Shown: positions 13,101 to 25,664, counted from the first letter of the stretch. The stretch: DNA of 64,000 nucleotides from Coffea arabica (GCF_036785885.1 NC_092323.1:15074501-15138500), one strand, 5' to 3'. Notes: generated by a model from the sequence alone, not told the origin. A program made the numbers and translations.

Positions 13101-15522
13101 CTAGTAATATCTGATTGTCTGGCTATATACCTGTTTTTCATATTGAGTGTAGAGCCTTTCAAATTCTTCGGCCCAGCAATCAGCCAACCCAGGGGCCTCA
13201 TTTGGGCAAAACAAGGACCATTTTTCATTCTTCTGTACTCTTTCCATAAAGAGATCAGGCACCCAGAGAGCAAAAAACAGATCTCGAGCCCGGTGCTCTT
13301 CCTGCAAACCAAGAAACTCTCACTGCCAATTAGCCATTAATCAAAGTACCAATCCAAAAGCATCAAAGTACCATCAAAAGCTAATTAAAATACAGACTAT
13401 GTACATGGTTGGACTCATATGATTAATATGTAGAGTCATGCATACAACTGAGTCAACAAATCAACCATACCTTCCCATGGTTTTTCCTTAAATCCAAAAA
13501 TTCAAAGATATCAGCATGCCATGGCTCCAGATATACAGCAAAAGCACCTATTGACAGTAGAAAGCTGAAATAAATCAAATAGAGGAACCACCTTAACAAG
13601 GGATATACCAGAGGGCACATAAAACTGTTGCATACCCTTCCTCTTGCCACCGCCTTGATCAACATAACGAGCAGTATCATTGAATACTCGCAGCATTGGA
13701 ACAATACCATTGGATGTTCCATTTGTTCCACGAATATAACTTCCTGTGGCACGGATGTTATGAACAGATACACCAATGCCCCCAGCTGATTTGCTGATAA
13801 CAGCACATTCCTTGAGGGTATCATAAATGCCCTCAATACTATCCTCTTTCATGCACAACAGGAAGCAGCTACTCAACTACCATCCACAGCACATAACCAT
13901 GTTAGAACGCATATTGTTGGAGGCACAAATCATATGGAAACTGAAAATGAGAATATCTCAGAGATGCAGAACTAAAAAGATTAATTTTCTTGCATAGTAC
14001 AGTCAATGCAAGTGTAACTTCTAAGTTTCAAAATTTAGCTTACTTGTGGCCTTGGAGTTCCAGCATTAAAAAGGGTAGGAGAAGCATGAGTAAACCATCG
14101 CTGAGACATCAGGTGATAAGTTCTTAAAGCAGAATCAATATCATCCTTGTGGATTCCAACAGCTACCCTCATCAACATATGCTGTGGCCTTTCAACAACC
14201 TTTCCTTGGACTTTTAAGAGGTAAGACCGCTCAAGTGTTTTGAAGCCAAAGTAATCATAGTCAAAGTCTCGGTCATAAATGATCTCACTGTCCAGACGAG
14301 CAGCATTCTGAAACAAACATTACATTAATTATGCCACTTGAGAATACAGGAATACAAGCTAAAAATATAATATGAAAACCTGCAATCAACTGAATCTTCT
14401 CGATTGGCTTATGTTTGGTGCAACATGCACAAATGTGTACATCTGTGTGTTTCAGAGGCAGAGCATCAACAGAATGCCAAAAAGGATTTCTTACCTTCAT
14501 GATTATCTCATAAACATCATCAGCAATCAAAGGAGCTTTAAGGCCTGATCTTTCACTGACATGGCCATACATGTCCTTGACCCTGCAGCCACCACAGGAA
14601 GATTTAAAAATTATGTGCTATATTTCAAACTCAAAATTCAAACCTGATATATAGAATTGGCAAAATCCCTCAAGGACTCACGTCTCAGAAAATGATTTCT
14701 TGGTGTTTTTGTGCAGATTTGAAACAGCAATTCTTGCAGCCAACTGTTGAAAACAATAATCAACAGTAAGTAAAGCCAATATTAGCTTCCATTCCAACCA
14801 CAAACTCTCATACTGATGACAAATGTGTAAAAATTACTAGTTCACTTAATCTACCCATCCGTCAACAATTTGACCCCGTAGCCAACAATAATCAATATAA
14901 GCAACAACCACACAACATAAACACCACAAAAAACTCAACATCCTCTAGTGGGTTTGGCTACTATTCATTCATTGCGCAATTCATTCAACCGGAGAGAACC
15001 AGATAACTCAAAATCATTACAATAAATCATATAATTAGAAAAGATATAGATCTAGAACATGCTCACAAGTCACATCAGTACATCAACACATACATAAAAC
15101 ACAATCTGCAACAAAGTTAACAGAGCCTTGAGCCAAAACAGCAAAAATCGATAATCCAAGTTGAGAAAAACAAAATCCTTAATCAAGTAATTAACCATCA
15201 TATAGAATCCAATCGTTAAAAGATCTGATCACAATTAGAGAAACAAAAGAAAAAATGGAAACCCCGGAAGGAGATTTTACAGAAAACTACTCACTGAAGC
15301 ATAATCAGGGTGGTTAGCAGTCATGGCCGCGGCGGTCTCAGCAGCCAACTCATCAAGCTGACTGGTAGTAACCCCCTTGTAGACGCCGGCGCAGACCTTC
15401 TGGGAAACCAAAACCGGGTCGCAGTGGTCGCTGCTGAGCCCATAACTCAACTTCTTCAACCGGGCAGTAATCTTGTCAAAATGCACAGCTTCTTGCCTCC
15501 CGTCTCTCTTCACCACATACAT
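10135..15522 (-). CDS. RNR1: Ribonucleoside-diphosphate reductase large subunit (R1)
   Basis: The enzyme reduces ribonucleoside diphosphates to deoxy forms with the R2 radical subunit, supplying dNTPs in the cytosol. I join 17 coding exons: 15522-15295, 14743-14682, 14582-14495, 14307-14044, 13876-13636, 13547-13471, 13301-13131, 13045-12953, 12859-12710, 12607-12521, 12423-12259, 12179-12060, 11717-11515, 11433-11284, 11190-11043, 10400-10317 and 10230-10135. All are GT-AG and in frame, giving 808 aa; Arabidopsis RNR1 is about 816. Visible are the N-terminal ATP-cone (about 1-90, starting [10 protein letters not shown]), Cys218 (LSSCF), the catalytic N427-L-C429-T-E431, Cys444 (AVCNLAS), the PMPTASTSQ loop, the Tyr756-Tyr757 pair and the C-terminal redox tail CMACGS. 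All catalytic residues are present, so the gene looks functional. E2F and TATA sites upstream fit S-phase control. Confidence 0.96.
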
Positions 15523-15624
15523 CTCTTCTCAAAATTAGCAAAACGGATAACTGCCTTTTCTCTGGGGAATTTCGTCAAACGGCTTAGAGGCTACAGAGCA
15601 AAATGACGATAGAAGATGGCATAC

Positions 15625-15634
15625 ATATATATAG
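15625..15634 (-). promoter_or_regulatory. Probable TATA box of RNR1
   Basis: On the minus strand the sequence reads CTATATATATG, about 105 bases upstream of the RNR1 ATG. A start site some 30 bases further down would leave a 5' leader of roughly 75-80 bases. There is no competing TATA motif nearer the ATG. The call rests on motif and position only. Confidence 0.55.
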
Positions 15635-15753
15635 TGGCAAAAACAAGAAACCGGCTTTTTAAATTTGAAATCTTTACTTAAAAATTGAAAGGGTCTACTG
15701 GGCTTCTGGTTTTTCCCTCTAAAAAAGAAGAATTTAGACGATGGGATTTGAAA

Positions 15754-15763
15754 TTTTCCCGCC
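15754..15763 (+). promoter_or_regulatory. E2F-type site upstream of RNR1
   Basis: TTTTCCCGCC matches the E2F consensus TTTSSCGC (bases 15755-15762). It lies about 120 bases upstream of the TATA box and about 230 bases upstream of the ATG. A second, inverted core GGCGGG is at 15784-15789. E2F sites are known regulators of plant RNR genes at the G1/S transition, so a match at this place is unlikely to be chance. Factor binding itself is inferred. Confidence 0.6.
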
Positions 15764-15789
15764 AAGAAGCAGCAAGGTTTGGTGGCGGG

Positions 15790-16715
15790 CACTCAGGAAA
15801 AGGCGCCTGCTGGTTGGACTGGATGGGGGTGGAGCTGGAGCTAGGGTCCACTTGGGCATGCTTTTTTCGCCTTTTACAACTAATGCTGAAAAGGAAAGAA
15901 TGGAAGTGATTAGGCTAATACACAATAATAGCTTCCATTGAAAGGCACAATGGGGATATATTTATGTTCATGTACCACAATTGTGAATGAATGGGGGATG
16001 GAAGTAAAGCTTCCATTGAAAGTTTTGGAAACGTTGGGCCTGATAAAACTTGGGGTGTTTGAATTTCAAGATTCATCCTTCTTGTGGAAGCTTGGGAGTT
16101 GGAACGGTAGTAATCAATTGGTTTCTTTATATTTTTTGTTTCTTTCTTGGGACTATTTACAAAGTCGGGGAAGTCATCTTATAAGTCACAATTTTTGGAT
16201 AAGAGATTATTAGAAAAAAAATATTTGTCGAAATGAAAAGATATTTATGATGCAATTATAAAAAATTCCCGATTGGCTTGCTATTTTCTTGAGTTTTTGT
16301 AGAAAAATATATGATAGCGATTTAATGTATGTAAAATAAAAGATAATCGAGAAATGTATTTATAAAAAACGTAAAAAATTTTTGAGAAAAAATAACAATA
16401 CAACGTACCATCCAAGCAAACCTAGCTCTTTTCTCGAAAATTTTCTGAACAAATGGAAAAACAAAAAATGAAGGCGATTTCTTGATTTGCGGAAATGATT
16501 ACACTTATTGAAATTTACAATAATAAATCATACATTAATTAATCTTTGTAGATTTATTAGATGAAGTGTTCAACGAGAGTGACAATTAAGTGCAACAATA
16601 TATAGGCCGGCATAGATTTCTCTAGTTGTGTTAGCCTTTCTATGCCAAATCTCCTTTTTTAACCTCAAGAACAGTAAAAGACCAATCTCAAAAGAGATAG
16701 AACAAAACACGTTGG
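15790..16715. other. Region upstream of RNR1, no gene seen
   Basis: This holds distal promoter sequence of RNR1 and then AT-rich intergenic DNA with one MITE (16.27 kb, listed). Open frames around 15.69-16.2 kb overlap in several frames on both strands and lack family features. At 15938-16020 the phrase CTTCCATTGAAAG occurs twice about 75 bases apart. Confidence 0.5.
16267..16424. mobile_element. MITE, family M1 (copy 2)
   Basis: The left end reads CCCGATTGGCTTGCTATTTT and the right end finishes CCATCCAAGCAAACC. The internal GTAGAAAAATATATGATAG and AATCGAGAAATGTATTTATA are shared with the copies at 2.85 kb and 25.89 kb. Ends are degraded and no target duplication is clear. There is no coding capacity. 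Confidence 0.55.
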
Positions 16716-16723
16716 TGTGATTT

Positions 16724-17072
16724 AGAGCGGCTCAAATACGAGCTCAACTCAAGTTGGGTCAATATCGAGCTCGAAGTTAAAAACATTAAACTCGTTAGAC
16801 TCGCGAGTTCGATTATATATATATATATTTATTTTTTATTATTTTAATGGTAAAATTACATATATATCTCTAATATTTTATTATTTGTTTAAAAAATTAT
16901 TATTTTATTCATTTTAAAAATAAAATAATTATTTTTATGTTTTAAAATAAAATAATTATTATTATTTTATTTTTTAAGCTCGAGATCGAGCTTGACACTT
17001 TGAGCTCGAATTCGAGTTTGCAGGTTCGGCTCGATTAGGCCAAAACTCGACTCGACTCGATTTGTTTGCACC
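16724..17072. mobile_element. hAT-type MITE, family M2 (TCGAG-rich, copy A)
   Basis: It is flanked by a perfect 8-bp duplication, TGTGATTT (16716-16723 and 17073-17080). The ends are inverted and rich in CTCGAG/GACTCG: the right end on the opposite strand begins GGTGCAAACAAATCGAGTCG, and the left begins AGAGCGGCTCAAATACGAGC. The middle is almost pure A/T (TAAAATAATTATT blocks). Two relatives lie at 23.5 kb and 40.2 kb. The element sits just downstream of the COV1-like gene's stop, possibly in or near its 3' untranslated region. Confidence 0.7.
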
Positions 17073-17323
17073 TGTGATTTGAACTAGCCTCTTTAGAACC
17101 TAGATACTGTGCAAAGGGGCGTAAATTTTCTCAATTACCAATTGATAAGCAACAGTATACAACCAGTGTGTGAAATATATAGGCATCTGGTTTCATGCAA
17201 GTTTTCAACAGTCAATCAGATTAAACTGGCGAGTTTAACTCTAACTTCCTGTCACCAACCAGGACTTCGGGTATAATACAATGGAATGGTTGTTATAAAT
17301 AAAAAAAATCACTACTCTGACAA

Positions 17324-20300
17324 TCAAACAATTCTGTTTAGAGGGATTCTTTCATTTTGTCGAGCAACTCGGTCTGCAGGAGATATCCTCTGTGGCATTG
17401 TCATGCCGCCAGAAACGATGATTTCTGCATTTGGTATCCAAATGTGAGAAATGAAGCAAAACAGTTGCAAAGAAAAAAGTAAAATGCATGCAGGTGTAAA
17501 ATCAAGGCCGTAGTCATTTCTTAATGAGCAATTTCCAGCGCACTAATTTAGCCAAAAATGGTACGTTGTTTGGGATTCATGGAAAGGACAACTGAGCAGA
17601 GTATAGAAGTAGATTATACACAAGCTTCTGTACTGATAAAGTTGCACAGTATATAGATGGTTCTCAAGTTGAGAGACCAGAAGGCAAACCATATATACAA
17701 CTCACGCAGCACAAGGCAATCATAACAAAGCTCATCAGATCTAGAGCAGAACAGTCCATGTATGAAGGGTAGGATACAGATAGATGGGGTTCGGGCAATG
17801 AGGTGCACCAGCCATCAAAAAGATTTGAAAGTGGCTTTTCACCAGTTAAAAAGCTGTATTTTTTAATCTCTCTTTAGAAAATTAAATACCAAGATTATCC
17901 GGCCAAAATATGAGAATTGCGCATGCACCCTACAGTTTGGATAATCAGGTCATATTTTCAGCACTGTGATGATCTCACAAACCCAAGAGCGAGTCAGAAC
18001 AAAAGCAATTCAAGAAATACCTTATCTAATAAATCACTGAACATTCACAAACAGCGTGACAAATACACTATATCCAAGCACAATGTATTGTTAACATGTA
18101 AACAACATACCTATGCCTTCACGAATTGACAAATTTGGCCTTATGACATCCTTAGAGTTGACTAACAATATGTCACCAAGATACAAGTGGTTTGTTGGAA
18201 CAAATACGCTACACAATTCTTCATCTCCATCATCTCTCTGTATCAAAAAGAACTTATAAAACCATTTGAAGACAGCTATTAATAGAACTAGCAGGGAAGT
18301 ATAGAAGAAGTTCATACTGAAAAATTATCAAGCAAAAGCAGGTACTTCAGTCGAAGTCCAAAGATTGGCAAAGATTTACGTACACAAAAACTCGAGCGTT
18401 GATCTTTTCAAAGTTAATCATGTTTAAAATAGTATATTAATGTGAGAACTGTTATTAAAAATGCAAAAAAACTCAAAACTTTTACTAGTGATTAGAAGTT
18501 AAAATGCATGAAGCAAGATATGTGTGTAAAAACGTCCATCTTTACTTCTTGAATTTGGTCAATTTTGAACAAGTCTGGACTTAATTCAACAATCCACTAA
18601 GAACCAAGTGGCTTGGAAATAAAAGCAAACTTACTAAGTGTAGAAAAAACAAAAAACCAGTAATTAACAAACCAAGTACCTGAAGGAGGACTGTGGAAGT
18701 GATAAATCCAAAGGCATATTCACCAACACGTGGGTGACGGATAATAGCAACTTCTTTAAATGCAGTTGTGTTTTGGTCTGAAACAGAATATCCAGACAGA
18801 AGGTCAGCTTAATGGACTCTTGGAGATGACAATTCTGAAAAACAAAGTATATGAAGTGGTAACACATGAGCATGACGCCGTCTTCTGACCTCAAGAAAAC
18901 AGTTGTCTGTTAAATCTCATGTTTATGATAGTTTGGGTTTGGTGACAGCATTGTATTTGTGCAGTAGCTTTATTAAGCTCTAAGTAGATTTGCGTGGCAT
19001 ACCCAGACTCCGGAGTATCATTACCAATTAAGACCACCACTTCTATTTCGGCTAAGAAAGAGTGTAATAAGATCCGGACCATATAGTCGACCATCAAAGA
19101 ATGAATAGTCCATGGAGACTGAGAAAATATTTGCAGGTGAATATTAGCATATGAAACTTTTATGTCCATGCAGAGATTAAAGTTGTTCCTATATTCTGGA
19201 GAATTTGGTCAAAGTTGTTTAAACTTATTTTAATCAACTACATAACCTACATGAAGCAAAGATTCAACAAAACTATCATAATCAACTCAATGTGTCAATA
19301 TCTTTGTCTCTAAAATAAAAGCCGAGGCTAATCAAGATCGTGCATAAGATTTGAAAGTTACAAAGAAAAGCATGGACTTCTGATAAAACTTTGATTCTTT
19401 AATAAATACATCGACATAGACATCCAACACGTGTATATCCCAAAAATAATGAAACATGCCACCCACTATAATGCAAACATATTTAGGTAAGAAAAAATTA
19501 TCCTTGCCAGGAGAAATAGCAGCACTGATTTGCTTGGAGGCTGAGTAAATATGTTTCACAAAAGGCATTCGCTTGATAATCCATTCTCCAATCCAGAAAA
19601 CTGTGGCACCCAGCCATGATGATACAAAAACGCCAACAAGGAAGACAAAAACTAAGGATGTGACAAATCCAAGTCCTGCATCATGAAGAACTGCATAAAG
19701 GACAAAGAAACAGACACATACAAACATACTAATAGAAAGAGAAAAAAAATAAAGACTAGGTTCTGCAAAAATAGTTAGATACCTAACAATAATTGGTCAA
19801 ACAATTTATGGACTTTGCTAGGGAAAATGTCCATATTGCTGTCAAATTAGTAATAAAAATGCAAATATCTTATGATAGGGAACATAAATAAGTCCTGCGT
19901 GTGCCTGAAACTATGTTTATTACCCCACAAAAGACATATTTATCTGAAGCATTAGGCTTTGAGATCCCAAAGAAATTTCTCTAATAGGATGACAATTGAC
20001 TCGTACAATAAATTTAGAGAGGCAATCCAACAGAGTTAAATATTTGTAGAATCCTAGGTTGATAATAGGACTTCTTGAAAACCAAATATCAAAATATTGC
20101 TCCCGTCATTAAAATGAAGGGCCCAAATACCTATAATGTCAGGCAGGTGAGCTGAAGAGGATATGACTAGTAATTAAGTCAATCGACTCCAACTTCATAT
20201 AGCAAATAAGACACTAAACCAGTTGAGCTTAACTGGTTGGATGACCAATACTAGGTACTATTGAATTTTTCATTTAAGTCAAGAAGCTGGGAACAAGTTT

Positions 20301-22930
20301 TTACAGTTTTTGGCATTCTTGAAGTTCAATACACGGAAATAAATCAGTTAACCTTGACTAACTTTTGATTTCCTTATATCAAGAGCAAAAACTTCAATGG
20401 ATTTGTCAGCTTCAAGCTCAACATCTGACTGCAGCTTAAACTCTTATGATGGGAATTCATCAAACATTTTGCAGTTCAACAATTTTCACAAAAGCCCATA
20501 ATTTCAGTTGTAGCTCCTCACTGTCACTTAAGTGCAATATTAACAGAGTTTGCAAAGCATTTCGACTTAGTTACACTGGAAAAATTAATCTTCTCCAATT
20601 ATTGTCAGAGGGTACACAAAAACAATTTTTGAAAATTCCACCCTTGTTGTACACTCTCAGTTCTTTTCCACGAGTTCCAGTCTTCAACCGAGCATCATGT
20701 TGCTCTTCATTTCTTAGAACCATAAGAATAATAGATCTATCCCCATTCGGCACATTTACTTACGCTATTACAAACAGTTATATAAGACTATAAGGCCTAA
20801 ATAAGAAACAAAAGAATGGTACAGCATACCAAAAATGTCAATGCCCAGTTGCTCATATAGTGGACTGAAGAAACCATCAACAAACTGAACAAACCACCAT
20901 GTGACAAAAAACGTAACAGCAACAGGGAAGAGTACCACACTGCAATTCAAATTCTGGGATGATTAGGCTCAAGACTGTTAGAAAACTGAGAAATAATAAA
21001 ATGAAACAGCAAACTAGTTACCATCCAGTCATGAACTTCTTCGAAACCCAACTTTGAAGGAAGAAACAGCAAGCCTGAAAAAATGAAGAAAATCATGAGA
21101 TAAGACATCCAAAAGAATTTTGTAAACATACAGATGCATCAGCTCAGACTCTTTCATGCCGAAAGGATGCTTGACAAAAGATGCAATGGTTGAAATTGCT
21201 ATTTATTGTATAACTTCAAACACATATTCTAATACTTTTGGCAGTGATAAGTATGCCATGTGATTGAGAGGTGCCCTAAATTTCAGAAAGTGATTCAGTT
21301 AAAGACACATAGATATAGAATGAAATTATCAAATTTTAGTAAAGGAATCTTTAGCCAAAAAACTAGTTCAATCGGAGTAACTGTAGCACTATTGCAAGGT
21401 ATTTATAATGAACAAAAGATGCAACAAATGACTAACTTAGATTCACCAATATTTAAAAAAAAAAAAAAAAGAGTGGCATTCGGTCACAAACAAAGCAATG
21501 CGTTGCTCTCATTTACTTCACAGAATTGTATTTATCATCATAACATCATCATCATCAGAGGGTATGAAAAAGGATGGACAAAGAGCCATTCTGATTTCTG
21601 CAAGTGTACATATTCTCTCTTATGTTTGAAACATTCAAGGAGCCAAAAATGGTATTCAGATGCTGGCAGCTTGAAAATGCTTATAGTACAGAAAATGAAG
21701 ACAAGATCATTTCCCAAGCTCACACTCATCAAAGAAAACGCAATTATCCAACCTCAGACCATCCCATTTGCAGCAACCCTCAAAGAATAATGCCAAAATA
21801 GAACTTCATCACAATGAAAAGATGCTCATTTTACAGAACTTCATCTGCCAGGACGATGGTTGCATCATCTGACCACAACACCTAGAAGAGTTGCTTGAAA
21901 AAATATGCACTCTGAAGTTCCATGGCAAGGCATGCATGATCAACCAAAGCCAACTTCCTGTTTACTTCAACAAATGGCTAATTATAGGTCAACTTAACAT
22001 TAGAGCGAAAACACAGTCCAAGTGGGTATTCTGAACACTCTTACCGCCACTGTCCTCTTATGTGATGAGAACCTTATCTAATCAATATACTAGGTGAATA
22101 CTCTAGAAAGTAGTGTTATATTATTTATCCAAAAGACACGATATTACCTATCTATACAACATATAGCCACATATCCTTTTAGATTCTTTGTAATATATCA
22201 ATGTCTTTGTTAACCATCTCAGGCTAATCGGATCCTAACTTCTGCCAGAAAAATGGGTTGTGCATTACAATCTTACCTTGTTTCATTATTTCCCACAGAG
22301 CTGTCAACAGTATACCATTTTTTTTTAGCATAAGAACTGTCTATTGTTGTTTCACTGATTCTGTTTCAAGTATCAGATCATGAACTGGATCTGGATTCGA
22401 AGCATCCTTGCTCCAGTTGAATATCCCTTAGAAACACATTCCATGATTGGTCATGTAAAACCTTCGACATCCTTCAGACTGTAATGAAAAACTCAATTAC
22501 ACGCATAAAATGAAACAACCAATCAAACTCCATCAGCTAGAGTTCTCAATCTACCCATAAAATGCCCAATTAACTTAAAATTTTATTTGAATATTAAGGG
22601 TTCTATTTTCTTGTTATTGAAATTCAATTAAGAAGCATCACATTCAGATAATACCATGATTTCCCCATATAAATGGGTTCAGAAATGTTCATTGAAAATG
22701 TACTTAACAAGACATCCAATATTAGGAGGTCCAAATTTAATGAAATGAAAAGGGTATTAAAGCAAAAATAAATAAAAACGGTGGAACAAATAGGCAAAAT
22801 TAAAACAAACTACTACCTTACGGGTGGAAGAATTGGACGAATTGGGGGAAGATTTAACTGGGTTTTCGGGATCTTCTTCATCAACGCTTTGACTGAGTGG
22901 CACTGACGTGGCATCTTTCTCGTCCGCCAT
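17324..22930 (-). CDS. LCV: COV1/LCV-like integral membrane protein
   Basis: COV1 (CONTINUOUS VASCULAR RING) and LCV proteins are plant multi-pass proteins, reported in Arabidopsis to affect vascular patterning and Golgi/vacuolar trafficking. Seven coding exons: 22930-22817, 21074-21022, 20939-20830, 19675-19508, 18777-18680, 18237-18111 and 17424-17324, in frame, 256 aa (COV1 is about 268). The N-terminus (1-38) is Ser/Asp/Glu-rich and cytosolic in type. SWVSKKFMTG leads into a first membrane span (VVLFPVAVTFFVTWWF), and a second span contains FVFLVGVFVSSWLGA. Family hallmarks follow: IKRMPFVKHIYSASKQIS, FKEVAIIRHPRVGEYAFGF, VPTNHLYLGDILLV, DVIRPNLSIREGIEIIVSGG. The intron after ...AAISPD uses a GC donor (GCAAGG at 19507); only this join restores ISPDQNTTAFKE. 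First intron is 1.7 kb. COV1 versus LCV paralogue is not resolved. Confidence 0.92.
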
Positions 22931-23481
22931 CTTCGTTTTCTTCTCCCTTTTTGCGGATTCAGAACAATCTAACCCAAAAGTTTTCTGCCCAAAGAATGAA
23001 CTAAGACCAGACCTGACTAGACTTGAGAAATATTGGAATTTTATCACTATGGTATTTAGACTTGGATTGGAATTGAAGTAAAAAAGCTGTAAAGCGTTTA
23101 AAGAAATGATGGGATCGTGGTTTCTTAATTTCTTTCCTCCTTTTGCCTTGAATTTGAAGCTTTGGGTTGACTTGTTACAGTGTACCATAAAGGTTTAAAA
23201 TTTTAATACATCTAATTTATTATTTCAAAAAAATTAAGAAAAAATGTTAATTGCACTATTATTTTTATCATATAATTTTTATTTATTAAACATTTAGATT
23301 ATATGATAAAACAGATAATAAGAGTGCAATTAATATTTTGTAAAAATTATTATCTAGTGATAATGACCCCTAATTTATCATTCAATTGTATATACTTATA
23401 TATTTCTTGCACGTAATGTATTTAAATATTTTTTTACTTAATTTGACAATTTATAAAATTAGAATACCTTAACCATTCTCT
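22931..23481. other. Upstream region of the COV1-like gene
   Basis: A GC-richer leader of about 90 bases precedes the ATG and probably is 5' untranslated sequence. Beyond about 23190 the DNA is very AT-rich. An imperfect inverted stretch lies at about 23225-23355 (ATTGCACTATTATTTTTATC against GATAATAAGAGTGCAATTAA), suggesting an old small foldback element. No other gene is seen. Confidence 0.45.
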
Positions 23482-23832
23482 GGATGCAAACAAATCAAGC
23501 AGCTCATGAGTTTTCAAACGATCGACTCGACTTAGCATTGATTGAATTTAAGTCAATCTCAAACTACCCGATTATTCAAACAAATAACATATCAAGTATT
23601 GATATGTTAAACTCAAAAACTCGACGAGTTTTATCGAGCAGTGCATATGTGTGTGTGCATTAGTGTATAATACAAATTACATCTGCAGGCTTGACCTTAT
23701 TCGATCACCTCATAAAGTTTAGCGAATCGAACTCGATCATAGAAATCAATGCTCATTTGAGTTGAGTTGAGTTGAGTTCAAGTTGAGTTGTAACTCAACA
23801 CTCTTCACGATCAACTCGACTCAATTGCACCG
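23482..23832. mobile_element. hAT-type MITE, family M2 (copy B)
   Basis: The left end is GGATGCAAACAAATCAAGCA and the right end, on the opposite strand, is CCGGTGCAATTGAGTCGAGT. Both have the TGCAAnnnAnTC core of copy A. The inside contains many GACTCG/CGAGTT words and a (GT)n stretch near 23648. The flanking bases (CATTCTCT and TATTCTTC) agree only partly, so the insertion is probably old. Confidence 0.55.
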
Positions 23833-24360
23833 GTATTCTTCTTGTCATACCCACTTGACGCATGTAAAATAAACCTCTTCCATGAGACCATTTTTGGGAT
23901 CAGGTGGCACATGAATGGGGCCAAGTATGATTAGATGTTTATGGTTTTGGGGCAAAGTAATTAAGCCACACTTTTTAAAAGATCCAATGCATCTCCTTTT
24001 TGTTTGGTTTGAGTGAAGGAGGCTCTTGCACAAAATTCCTGATGTTTAGATGACAACAACATATAAGAGTCTAACAAGAACTTGAGGTGCTTGAGCAAAG
24101 TTACTACTAATTTTCATTCTATGGTTTGTTAACTAATCTGGTTTGCACCTATGTGAGACTATCAAATATATGTCTCCTATTTGTCCCCCATTTTCCAATA
24201 TTACAAGCAGGTGATTTGGTTAAAATGTTGTTTTGCTTTGTTGTATGGATGATATGATGCAAAGTATCTTGATTGATATCAATGACAAGCATCTAACTGC
24301 ATTCAGAAGTTTACATGCATTTACCGTATGTGCCTCGTGATATAGTAATCCTTTTGCCAT

Positions 24361-24849
24361 GGTGGCTTCGAATCTCTGTCCCCAAAGTAGTCTATGTCCC
24401 TTATTTATATAGCTACCACGTGTCTCTAACCTTTTGTTAACCCAAACTCAAATAAATTTTAGATTAAATAACTATTTCTTGCAAACAAGTGAATTATTGG
24501 AATAACTAAAATTTAATTATAAACAAGAAAATATTACCTGTGACAATTGCGTTGAGCACAACATACGTTGGCTATTTGGTTCCCATATGTTTAAAGTTTA
24601 AACCATCTCCACTACCAGTAGGACCTTCATGCACATGCTTAAAAATAAAAAATATAAATGAATAATTATATCATCAAGACTCAAAAAAAATTATATCAGC
24701 ATAATATCTAAATAAAAGCTTGCTTTTCATGCAAACAAACCCATGGTTTATTTGAGTTTGGGTTAACAAAATGTTAGAGACACGTAGCAGCTGTATAAAT
24801 AAGGGACAGAGGGGACGGAGACTACTTTAAAGACAGAGGATTCGAAACC
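24361..24849. repeat. Long inverted repeat (foldback element)
   Basis: The left arm (24361-24456) and right arm (24747-24849) are inverted copies. Both read GG(C/T)TTCGAATC..TCTGTC, AAAGTAGTCT, GTCCCTTATTTATA, ACGTGTCTCTAAC and TTTTGTTAACCCAAACTCAA in the same order. The right arm has about ten extra bases (CCGTCCCCT). The 290-base loop is AT-rich and non-coding. Arms of about 100 bases suggest a foldback or Mutator-like MITE. The arm ends also hold GGTTTCGAATCC, which resembles a Pol III B box, so two inverted SINE fragments are an alternative. Confidence 0.75.
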
Positions 24850-25660
24850 GTTTCCATATTCAGATATATCCTTTCTAACCAAAAGTTTCCAGTGTTGTGT
24901 GACATTTTTTTTAGAAAATTTTTCTTCTAAATTTGCTATTGAGAACTTATCTTCTCTTGAAGGGACATTTGGTGACAAGGTGGTGGCAATGTAGGCATCT
25001 TACTCTTGCCTTATACATCATTGATTTTGTGTTTGAACCTAGATCCACTTTGATATCTAATAGCACCTTGAGTCTTTGAACATTCCTCACCCAAATAGGG
25101 AAAAAAATTCTATGAACGTTAGCTCGGATTCTCTTTGGATTGTACTTGGTTACCAGATTCTTCCAAGTATGTTGTACAATTGGCTTACTGGGATTTAGCT
25201 CATTCAGCCCTAGGACAATGAAGCTGTCCGAATGGGGTTCAGTCCAAGAATTTTGGACCATTTCTTGATTCTTGAGTGTGACCTTTACACAAGGATGATG
25301 TTAATCTACTTGTATCCCTTTTGCTGCATACCAAAATATCAAAGAATTAATGCTAGATTATATGGCATTAGTCCATTATAATTTATAACTCATTAGTATA
25401 ATATAATTGCCTTTTAAAAAATAAAGGAAAATGGGATTTAAGAAATAAGAAAGGAAAGGAGTAATTGGACCAAAACTTATGATTCCTGCGACCTTAATCT
25501 TAGCTATCAGATCAAGTATGCTCAGCGTGATTACTTTATGTAAATTATGAGGTATCTTCATTCAGTCTAGTTTAATATACGCTGCAAATATTCTAAATTA
25601 GTAAATTTCATATGTTAACGCTAATCCACTCATACCTTCCTTTTGAATAAGAAGATGGAT
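24850..25660. other. Intergenic DNA, no gene seen
   Basis: Open frames of 60-100 codons on the minus strand (24.76-25.56 kb) have no family resemblance I can name. One reads as plausible protein (VQNSWTEPHSDSFIVLGLNE) and might be a remnant of a transposon-derived or decayed gene, but I cannot support a call. Confidence 0.4.
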
Positions 25661-25664
25661 CAAA

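Noticed and set aside
21260-21790. Plus-strand frame of 176 codons
   Set aside because: It lies in intron 1 of the COV1-like gene, on the opposite strand. Composition is that of AT-rich intron, with no recognisable domain and no splice or promoter support.
24763-25561. Minus-strand frames of 61-104 codons between the foldback repeat and the SINE
   Set aside because: Partly within the inverted repeat. No recognised domain, no splice logic linking them, and several possible stops, so a decayed gene remains possible but unsupported.
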